Assembly: GCA_964633435.1 (NCBI GenBank)
Contig: CAZWHA010000002.1
Coordinates: 124,001-188,000 of the forward strand
Reading direction: 5' to 3'
Length of the DNA stretch: 64,000 nucleotides
Source of the DNA: GCA-016699895 sp964633435
GTDB lineage: Bacteria > Patescibacteriota > Saccharimonadia > Saccharimonadales > Saccharimonadaceae
Below are positions 57,593 to 64,000 of the stretch, piece after piece. The notes beneath the pieces were generated by a model. The model saw only the letters and a program-made list of their open reading frames with translations, was not told the DNA's origin and made no database searches. How positions within the stretch are numbered: the first letter of the stretch is position 1; every line of letters starts with the position of its first letter. The position numbers and the translations under genes are program-made.

Positions 57593-58628
57593 AGCTAAAT
57601 ATCACTCCTGTTATGAATGTCAGTAATAACACACCGGCTACGATCACGACGATGGTTCGGGCTCTAAAGGTTGATTTCATGAGCGCGATCATCTTGATAT
57701 CGACCATCGGTCCCGCCACTAGGAATGCCAAGATCGGTCCCGGGCCAAATACACCGACATAGGCCAGCGCAAAAAAGGCATCGACACTGCTGCAAATCGA
57801 GATGACAAACGCTAACGCCATCATGGCCAGGACCGACAATACGACGTCAGAACCGATCGCCACAATCACTTCGCGAGGGATGAAGGTTTGCGAGGCAGCG
57901 GCAATTAATGCCCCGACCACCAGCAGTCGCACGATCAACCACATTTCAGAATGGAACAATTCCACCGCCCGAGCCAGTGAACGTGGTGCATGTTGGCTGA
58001 CTTCACATTGAGCCACGAAGTCTGGTGTCAGGACCTTTTTCGCAGCGATCGTCTTGGCCACGAACAGCGCGACAACATTCGCGATAACGAGCGTCACCAG
58101 TACTCGCGTGATCGCCATGGATGGCTGCTGATTGAATGCCTGGTAGGTAACAATAAAAGTAATGATATTGACGCTAGGTGCTGCCAGCAGGAAGACTATA
58201 GCTTCCTGCGTAGTGAATCCACGAGCCATTAGCCCACGCGCTACTGGTACATTACCACATTCACAAACCGGCATCAGTATGCCCAGGAACGACACGATAA
58301 TGCGCCGCGCCAGTCGATTTTTTGGCATCCACTTCATAACAACGCGGGTCGGCAGAAATACTTGGATGAGCACCGAAATCGTTACGCCTAGCACCACGAA
58401 CGGCAGGGCTTCGACGATCAAGCTGAAAGTCAGCGTCATAAAATCCTGAAACGTAGTGCTGATTGCCGCCGCCAGCTCCTGTCGCCGCACCTCGCTGACC
58501 GCTAATATTTGTAGGTCATAGTAGTAGCGTTGCCATAAATAAATTACCAACCCTAGGCCGCCGAACAACAAGCCATAATATTTAATATCATCTGCATGGG
58601 CAGCCCATTTCTTTAACACGCTTACCAT
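57582..58628 (-). CDS. DUF318/YraQ-family permease
   Basis: A 348-residue protein with about eight to nine membrane helices. PVCECGNVPVARGLMARG in the first half and SICSSVDAFFALAYVG in the second are the family's conserved Cys-containing loops. Each half has a similar helix hairpin, as in inward-repeat transporters. The partner TIGR03943 protein is encoded directly downstream with an 11-nt overlap. A TATACT box lies 5 nt before the ATG, and the promoter region is shared divergently with the malic enzyme gene. Confidence 0.87.
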   Translation of the reverse strand: MVSVLKKWAAHADDIKYYGLLFGGLGLVIYLWQRYYYDLQILAVSEVRRQELAAAISTTFQDFMTLTFSLIVEALPFVVLGVTISVLIQVFLPTRVVMKWMPKNRLARRIIVSFLGILMPVCECGNVPVARGLMARGFTTQEAIVFLLAAPSVNIITFIVTYQAFNQQPSMAITRVLVTLVIANVVALFVAKTIAAKKVLTPDFVAQCEVSQHAPRSLARAVELFHSEMWLIVRLLVVGALIAAASQTFIPREVIVAIGSDVVLSVLAMMALAFVISICSSVDAFFALAYVGVFGPGPILAFLVAGPMVDIKMIALMKSTFRARTIVVIVAGVLLLTFITGVIFSYVW

Positions 58629-58666
58629 TATATAGTATAATTGTTGCTATAGAACGAGGAGGATTT

Positions 58667-59827
58667 ATGGATTACGATACACTAGCGCTCGAGCTACATG
58701 AGAAGTTTAAAGGAAAGATTACGCTAAAACTACGCGACGAGAGTCAGCTCGACCGCCAGAAGTTATCGGCTTATTACACGCCGGGTGTGGCGGCAGTATC
58801 GCGTGCCATCGCTAAGCAACCAGAATTATTGCCGAAATACACCTGGACCAATAATCTCGTCGCTGTCATCTCAGACGGTTCGGCCGTATTGGGACTCGGT
58901 GATATTGGTCCGAAAGGTTCGATGCCAGTCATGGAGGGCAAGGCTTTACTATTCAAGCATTTTGCCGGTGTCGATGCCGTTCCAATCATTCTGGACGTAC
59001 ACTCACCTGACGAGATTGTGACTGCAGTCAAGGCAATCGCTCCGAGTTTTGGCGCTATTAATCTAGAGGATATCGCCGCCCCGAAATGTTTCGAGGTCGA
59101 GGAACGGTTAAAGGCCGAGCTCGACATCCCCGTCTTTCACGACGATCAACATGGAACGGCAGTTGTCGTACTAGCCGGATTAATCAACGCCCTGCGAGTA
59201 GTCGGCAAGACATTTGACGCCAACATTGTTATCACTGGCGCTGGTGCAGCTGGTGTAGCCATCGCTAAAATCTTGCACGATTACGGCAAGAAGCTCTGGC
59301 CCGAGGGCGGCGCTGGTCCGCGTATTTTTGCCGTTGATTCCAAAGGTGTCATTAGCCCCAGTCGCACCGACCTGAACGATTCAAAAAAGCGCCTGCTCGA
59401 ATTTACTAACAGGGCCGGTATCGAAGGCTCTATCGATGACGTTATCGCTGGTGCCGATATCTTTATTGGCGTGTCGCAACCAGGTGTACTGACCGCTGAT
59501 ATGATACAGAAAATGGCGCCGCAGCCAATCGTTTTTGCTCTCGCCAACCCAACGCCAGAAATCATGCCGGATATTGCCCGCACAGCTGGCGCGGCTGTTG
59601 TGGCCACTGGACGCAGCGATTTCCCGAATCAGGTGAACAATGCTCTCGCCTTCCCCGGTATTTTCCGCGGCGCACTCGATCACGGTGTCAGAAAAATCAC
59701 CGATGACCACAAAATTGCTGCTGCCGAAGCGCTTGCCAGCCTGGCCGACCAGCCAACCGCCGAGGAAATCATTCCATCACCGTTCGATTCGCGTGTGGTG
59801 TCGGCTGTAGGGAATGTCATCAGATAA
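58667..59827 (+). CDS. NAD(P)-dependent malic enzyme
   Basis: A 386-residue enzyme that decarboxylates malate to pyruvate, giving NAD(P)H. The malic N-domain has YYTPGVAAVSRAIA, VISDGSAVLGLGDIGPKGSMPVMEGKA and the metal site INLEDIAAPKCFEVE followed by IPVFHDDQHGTA. The nucleotide site ITGAGAAGVAIAKIL follows. The bacterial short form has no phosphotransacetylase extension. GAGGAGG precedes the ATG. It is the only central-metabolism enzyme in this window and probably feeds pyruvate to fermentation. Confidence 0.96.
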   Translation: MDYDTLALELHEKFKGKITLKLRDESQLDRQKLSAYYTPGVAAVSRAIAKQPELLPKYTWTNNLVAVISDGSAVLGLGDIGPKGSMPVMEGKALLFKHFAGVDAVPIILDVHSPDEIVTAVKAIAPSFGAINLEDIAAPKCFEVEERLKAELDIPVFHDDQHGTAVVVLAGLINALRVVGKTFDANIVITGAGAAGVAIAKILHDYGKKLWPEGGAGPRIFAVDSKGVISPSRTDLNDSKKRLLEFTNRAGIEGSIDDVIAGADIFIGVSQPGVLTADMIQKMAPQPIVFALANPTPEIMPDIARTAGAAVVATGRSDFPNQVNNALAFPGIFRGALDHGVRKITDDHKIAAAEALASLADQPTAEEIIPSPFDSRVVSAVGNVIR

Positions 59828-59878
59828 ATACGGCGGCTACAACCCAACAGTCGCAGTGAATGGCCCAATTGCGATTCG

Positions 59879-61504
59879 TTAAAGTACCCTATTGACTTCT
59901 TCGAGCGTGGTTTCGCCGGCTAGTGCTTTTAGTACGCCTTTTTGCAGCATCGATACCATACCTTGTTCACGGGCGGATTTTTGAATGGCAGTAACGTTCA
60001 TATCTTTTTCATCACCACGCAAGAACGCCGCAATTTCGTCGTTGACAATCAATTGCTCCATCAGCACGATGCGACCCTTGTAGCCAAAGGGATCCGATTC
60101 GGAAACACCCGGTTTCCAGAGCTTGAAATCATCGAGGTTTGGCTTTTCGACAGTGCTAGGCAAATCATTTAGTACATCACGCACCCATTTCTTGGTTGCA
60201 TCGTCGGGATCATAGGCAATCTTCGTATTGTCATCGAGTTTACGCACTAACCGCTGACCAATGACCAATCGAATCGCCGTCGCAAACACTGGATTTGTGC
60301 CAATCATATCAATCATACGAGCAAAAGCGGCCGCCGCGTCCTGCGCATGAAAGGTCGCCAGCACCAAGTGACCGGTGATCGACGCCTGAATGGCCGTTTT
60401 CGCCGTATCGTTATCGCGAATTTCACCCACCATCACGACATCAGGATCCAGGCGCAGTACCGTGCGTAACTCGTCAGCGAAACTCTTGCCACTGGTTGTG
60501 TCAACGGGGATTTGACTGACGCCTGGAACATCAAACTCGACCGGATCTTCCAGTGTCAAGATCTTGCGCGACGGATCGTTTAGGGCGTTGATGATCGAAT
60601 AAAGCGTTGTTGACTTACCGCTGCCAGTCGGACCGACCACCATCACCATGCCGCGTGGATGACTGATAATTTCATCCAGTTCACGACGCTCGTTCGCATC
60701 CAGACCGAGTACATCCATGTTCAGCATTTCGGAATCAAAGTTAAACAGTCGAATCACTGCGTCCTGGCCATATGAGGTCGGTACCGTCTCGATGCGCATG
60801 TTGAGAATGCGGGTTTGACCATTAGCACCCGGCAAGTCCTTAACAATGTGACCCGACTGGGCATCGGTACTGGCGGTCGAGAGATCCGATACCGAGGCAA
60901 TTGACGAGAACAATATGCGATACTTTTCATGGCTGAGGTTAGCAATCGGGTGCAGTGTGCCGTCAATACGAAACCGCACTCGGACGTTTTCACGCTGGTT
61001 TTCCAGGTGAATGTCCGAGGCGCCCAAGGTATCGGCCTGGGTAATGAGATAATTCAAAATATCATCACTCCGTACCTCGTCAAGTGTCTGACTGACTCGA
61101 TCCAGCATGTCGTTATCACCAGCTTCGCCGATTTCGACATCATCATAGACGACTTCTTTGGGCGGATCATAACGTTTCATCAGTACGCGAAAAGCTGAAT
61201 CAGAAATCAGATTATAGTCAACGTTTTTCGCATCGGCGGCTGCCGCCTGATTGATTTCCTGTAGATGCGATTCTGGTGACGCTAGGGTGATACCATATAC
61301 CACTGTGCCGTCTTCGCCGCCATCGCTGAGCGGTACCATGCGATATTTATACATATCCGCCACCGGCATAACGCCGTTCACTAGATCAATCGTATCTTCG
61401 TTGCCGCGCATATCCCGATAACGCACGCCCAAAATATTGGCGCGCTTGGCAGTGTTTACCTCGTCGGCATCACGAAAACGACGTTGGCGATCGGCTTCAT
61501 CCAT
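59879..61504 (-). CDS. pilB: Type IV pilus assembly ATPase PilB-like (GspE family)
   Basis: A 541-residue motor ATPase for pilus extension at the inner membrane. An N-terminal regulatory region is followed by SDIHLENQRENVRVRFRIDG, Walker A VVGPTGSGKSTTLY near 290, the Asp box RTVLRLDPDVVMVGEIRD and the His box TGHLVLATFHAQDAAAA. The Cys4 zinc motif that most PilB/GspE proteins have after IGQRLVRKL is missing (here DDNTKIAYDPDD). The start is the ATG at 61504, 7 nt after TATAAT; an upstream in-frame ATG would lie inside a divergent gene. In Saccharibacteria pili help contact with the host. Confidence 0.9.
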   Translation of the reverse strand: MDEADRQRRFRDADEVNTAKRANILGVRYRDMRGNEDTIDLVNGVMPVADMYKYRMVPLSDGGEDGTVVYGITLASPESHLQEINQAAAADAKNVDYNLISDSAFRVLMKRYDPPKEVVYDDVEIGEAGDNDMLDRVSQTLDEVRSDDILNYLITQADTLGASDIHLENQRENVRVRFRIDGTLHPIANLSHEKYRILFSSIASVSDLSTASTDAQSGHIVKDLPGANGQTRILNMRIETVPTSYGQDAVIRLFNFDSEMLNMDVLGLDANERRELDEIISHPRGMVMVVGPTGSGKSTTLYSIINALNDPSRKILTLEDPVEFDVPGVSQIPVDTTSGKSFADELRTVLRLDPDVVMVGEIRDNDTAKTAIQASITGHLVLATFHAQDAAAAFARMIDMIGTNPVFATAIRLVIGQRLVRKLDDNTKIAYDPDDATKKWVRDVLNDLPSTVEKPNLDDFKLWKPGVSESDPFGYKGRIVLMEQLIVNDEIAAFLRGDEKDMNVTAIQKSAREQGMVSMLQKGVLKALAGETTLEEVNRVL

Positions 61505-61558
61505 GATAACAATTATAGCATAATCAGTTTGTTTCTCGCTGCGTGATACAATGGGATA

Positions 61559-62062
61559 ATGCGGTCCAGAGACTACCAAGCCGTTCGTGATATCATCGTT
61601 ATTGTCCATAATATTCGGTCGATGTTTAATGTTGGGTCAATTGTGCGCTCGGCCGAAGGTTTTGGCGTATCAACCGTATTCACCACTGGTTGGACTCCAT
61701 CGCCCGATCACGGCCTGCCGCACATCAGACAAAAACTCGCTAGTGAACTACAAAAGACCGCTCTGGGCGCCGAAGCCATGGTTAATCTACAGTATAAAGA
61801 AGATATCATTCGGCTACTGAATACGTTAAAACGAGACGGCTACCGAATTGTTGGCTTGGAACAAGACGCCAGGTCAATCAGCTTGCCCGATTATCAGCCG
61901 GCAGCCAAAGTAGCCTTGCTACTCGGCGAGGAAGTGGACGGCATTGCTCCGGAACTCCTGGACAAATGTGATGATTTGATCGAAATTCCAATGTTTGGAC
62001 ACAAGGAAAGCTTTAATGTCTCAGTAGCTGCTGGCATCGCCCTGTACCAACTAACTCAGTAA
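61559..62062 (+). CDS. TrmH/SpoU family RNA 2'-O-methyltransferase
   Basis: A 167-residue SPOUT enzyme. Motif 1 is VHNIRSMFNVGSIVRSAEGFG, motif 2 VALLLGEEVDGI and motif 3 IEIPMFGHKESFNVSVAAGIALY, forming the trefoil-knot SAM site. It methylates a ribose in tRNA or rRNA; the target cannot be told from sequence. It is a minimal catalytic domain with no extra RNA-binding part. TACAAT lies 6 nt before the ATG, again without a ribosome site, divergent from pilB. It ends 4 nt before the dnaE 3' end. Confidence 0.93.
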   Translation: MRSRDYQAVRDIIVIVHNIRSMFNVGSIVRSAEGFGVSTVFTTGWTPSPDHGLPHIRQKLASELQKTALGAEAMVNLQYKEDIIRLLNTLKRDGYRIVGLEQDARSISLPDYQPAAKVALLLGEEVDGIAPELLDKCDDLIEIPMFGHKESFNVSVAAGIALYQLTQ

Positions 62063-62066
62063 CTTT

Positions 62067-64000
62067 TTATTTAATAGCAATGCAATCGGCACCATAAATC
62101 TCGGCGACGGCTTTTTCGAGCTTGTCCGAGGCTTTGGTGGTGAATGGCATACGAACAGCGTCTTTTTTATCGGCCCCCAGCACCAGCACCACATTATTAG
62201 TGCCATCAAAACTGTTTAACGTTTCCTTTAGTTGTAATAATTTAGCGCCATCAGACGGATCCTTGATATGGACATAGACCGTTTGCGGAATCGTGTCAGG
62301 CGCTGGTGCATAGCTAACCGGTGGGCCACTGACACTGGGTGCCGCCGCCTGGACCGCCGCAGTTTTATAGTCAACACCCCCCTTACCGCCACGAGCTTTG
62401 CGCGGCGGAGCCTTGGGTTGTTTAGTAACGTCCATTGTAATACCCGTCGGCACGTACTGTTCCAATTTTTCGTCACTGATAATTTCGATAGTTTCAATCA
62501 TGACTGATGGATCAGGTGTCGGGTTGCCGTCGCGATCGCGACCGCTCAGTCGACCAGTTACCCGGACTACTGCGCCGATGTCAAAATCGACCGGTAATGT
62601 TTCATAGATTCTCGGGAAAACAACCATTTCGATCTCGCCCGTTTTGTCTTCGATAGCAGCAAACGCCATTTTACTGCCTGATTTGGTGACGATCTGACGC
62701 AAACGGCTAACGATGCCGCCGACCACCACTAATGTGCCGTCTTGGTCAGACTTTAGCGTCTCAATTTGATTCGTCTGTTCACGAAAATAGGTATCATATT
62801 TATCGAGCGGATGTTCGCTGATATAAAGGCCGAGCAGCTCGCGCTCCCAACCGAGCCTTTCCTTAGTAGCATGCTTGGTCGGGCTGACGGCTAATTCTAG
62901 ATGCGTCTCGGTACCAGCAACTTTGGCATCATCACCTAGCATTTCAAATAAATCACCTTGGCCGGAAGCGGCTTCCTTTTGAATCTTTTGCGAAAAAGCA
63001 ATAATCTGCTCTAGATTAAACAGTAGATCAGAACGGTCATTTCTGATGGCTGGATCATCCGCCGATTCTGGTTCGACTGTCTCGGCAAAATTATCAAAAG
63101 CGCCAGATTTAATGAGCGCCTCCCAAACTTTGCGGTTACACACCCGAGAGCTAACGCGCCGCGCAAAATCCTCGACACTAGTAAATTTCCCGATGGCACG
63201 CTGCGCCAACAAATCATCGATCGCCGTCGAGCCAACATTCTTGACCGCCGACAAACCAAAGCGAACATTGTTCGTTTCCGGAACCACGGCAAATTCAGGG
63301 AAAGATTCGTTGACATCTGGGTTCAGCACGGTGATTCCCATGCGATTGCATTCGGCAATTTCAATTGCTAAACGATCGATGTTGTTGGAATCACTAGTCA
63401 TCAGCGCCGCCATAAAGGCCGCCGGATAGTGTGCCTTTAGATACGCAGTCCAATAGCCAATGAGCGCATAGCAGGCCGAATGGGATTTATTGAAACAGTA
63501 GTTAGCAAACTCTTCCAGCTGAGACCAAAACAATTCCATAGTATCGCGGGTAATGTCGGGATTGTCTTTCAGAGCTCCATCAATGAACTCTGGCTTAATC
63601 TTTAACATCATGTCCATCTTTTTCTTGCCCACGGCTTTGCGCAAATAGTCAGCCTGACCACCAGTAAAGCCTGACAGGTCTTTGGAAATATTCATGAACT
63701 GCTCCTGGTAAACCAGGATCCCATAAGTATCCTTGAGCGAATTTTCCATCTTGGGATGCAGATACGTGATCTTTTCTTCGCCGTTTTTGCGTTTAATAAA
63801 CGACGGGATAAACTGCATTGGACCTGGTCGATATAGTGCGTTCATAGCAATCAGGTCGTCGAGTCTGGTTGGATGCAGTTCCCGCATATAACGCTGCATG
63901 CCCGCGGATTCAAACTGGAAGATGCCGATCGTTTCGCCTTTTTGAAACAGCTGGAACGTTTTTTCGTCCTCCATTGGGATATCTGCCAGATCGATGGTTT
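62067..64000 (-). CDS. dnaE: DNA polymerase III alpha subunit, C-terminal part (partial)
   Basis: The gene is cut by the right edge; the frame stays open to position 64000 (IDLADIPMEDEKTF at the edge). The visible 644 residues include GIFQFESAGMQRYMREL, DLIAMNALYRPGPM, GILVYQEQFM, ADYLRKAVGKKK and NKSHSACYALIGYWTAYLKAHYPAAFMAA, the palm-fingers and helical regions of DnaE. A helix-hairpin-helix region, an OB fold (VVVGGIVSRLRQIVTKSGSKMAFAAIED) and a C-terminal domain follow. It is the replicative polymerase of the DnaE1 type. The PHP domain is outside the window. Confidence 0.97.
   Translation of the reverse strand, partial: TIDLADIPMEDEKTFQLFQKGETIGIFQFESAGMQRYMRELHPTRLDDLIAMNALYRPGPMQFIPSFIKRKNGEEKITYLHPKMENSLKDTYGILVYQEQFMNISKDLSGFTGGQADYLRKAVGKKKMDMMLKIKPEFIDGALKDNPDITRDTMELFWSQLEEFANYCFNKSHSACYALIGYWTAYLKAHYPAAFMAALMTSDSNNIDRLAIEIAECNRMGITVLNPDVNESFPEFAVVPETNNVRFGLSAVKNVGSTAIDDLLAQRAIGKFTSVEDFARRVSSRVCNRKVWEALIKSGAFDNFAETVEPESADDPAIRNDRSDLLFNLEQIIAFSQKIQKEAASGQGDLFEMLGDDAKVAGTETHLELAVSPTKHATKERLGWERELLGLYISEHPLDKYDTYFREQTNQIETLKSDQDGTLVVVGGIVSRLRQIVTKSGSKMAFAAIEDKTGEIEMVVFPRIYETLPVDFDIGAVVRVTGRLSGRDRDGNPTPDPSVMIETIEIISDEKLEQYVPTGITMDVTKQPKAPPRKARGGKGGVDYKTAAVQAAAPSVSGPPVSYAPAPDTIPQTVYVHIKDPSDGAKLLQLKETLNSFDGTNNVVLVLGADKKDAVRMPFTTKASDKLEKAVAEIYGADCIAIK

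Noticed and set aside
1..64000. CRISPR array
   Set aside because: No regularly spaced direct repeats of 24-40 nt were seen on reading, and no cas genes are present; the Cas4-like part of the DUF2779 protein stands alone.

Overview
The window looks like a chromosome segment of a Candidate Phyla Radiation bacterium, most likely Saccharibacteria (TM7). This is inferred from gene content and was not checked by phylogeny. The signs are a compact, mostly single-copy informational gene set, a sortase in the place next to secY where adk and map usually sit, SecY starting LNWKTMFKS at a TTG codon, and many anchored zincin-like or peptidase-like envelope proteins. A PilB ATPase, a CapA-like protein and very little metabolism (one malic enzyme) fit the same picture. 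No nucleotide or amino-acid biosynthesis genes are present.

Region 1 (about 1-20.3 kb) is an accessory island. It begins with conjugation-type genes: a replication-relaxation-like start, a TraG/VirD4-like ATPase and a tiny membrane protein. Next come an orphan MT-A70 DNA methyltransferase and small orphan genes. Two of these are paralogues, and they share a 25-bp upstream box with the methyltransferase gene. A defence block follows: type III Res and Mod, a divergent KAP P-loop NTPase, DUF4391, a PLD-SNF2 helicase and a DUF2779 nuclease-like gene coupled to a 36-residue membrane peptide. The island abuts the 3' end of a tRNA-Leu(TAG), a classical integration site.

Region 2 (20.7-23 kb) has a second, degenerate tRNA-Leu(TAG)-like sequence and three tandem paralogues of an unknown family. 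The first two carry near-identical duplicated promoters.

Region 3 (23-39.4 kb, all minus strand) is the translation core: infA-rpmJ-rpsM-rpsK-rpsD-rpoA-rplQ-rplM-rpsI downstream of secY and a sortase, then rpsJ, tuf and fusA. These are interrupted by lineage-specific envelope genes and by a three-gene fibre-like cassette (collagen-like, beta-helix, lectin/PKD-like). The cassette is driven by a consensus promoter whose 16-bp spacer contains a G10 tract. This is a strong candidate phase-variable promoter.

Region 4 (39.5-64 kb) holds housekeeping and envelope genes: a class A PBP, a PIN-TRAM protein, radA, CapA, an RNase HII-YraN fusion, an M1 aminopeptidase, nusA, clpC under a CIRCE operator, rplS, a permease pair, malic enzyme, pilB, a TrmH-like methyltransferase and the 3' part of dnaE.

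Two patterns run through the window. First, many first-in-transcript genes have a TATAAT-like box 6-9 nt before the start codon, so their mRNAs are probably leaderless, while internal operon genes have Shine-Dalgarno sites. Second, there are five C/G homopolymers of 9-10 bases, four inside genes and one inside a promoter. In each of the four genes, gaining or losing one base would truncate the protein, so a phase-variation programme is plausible.
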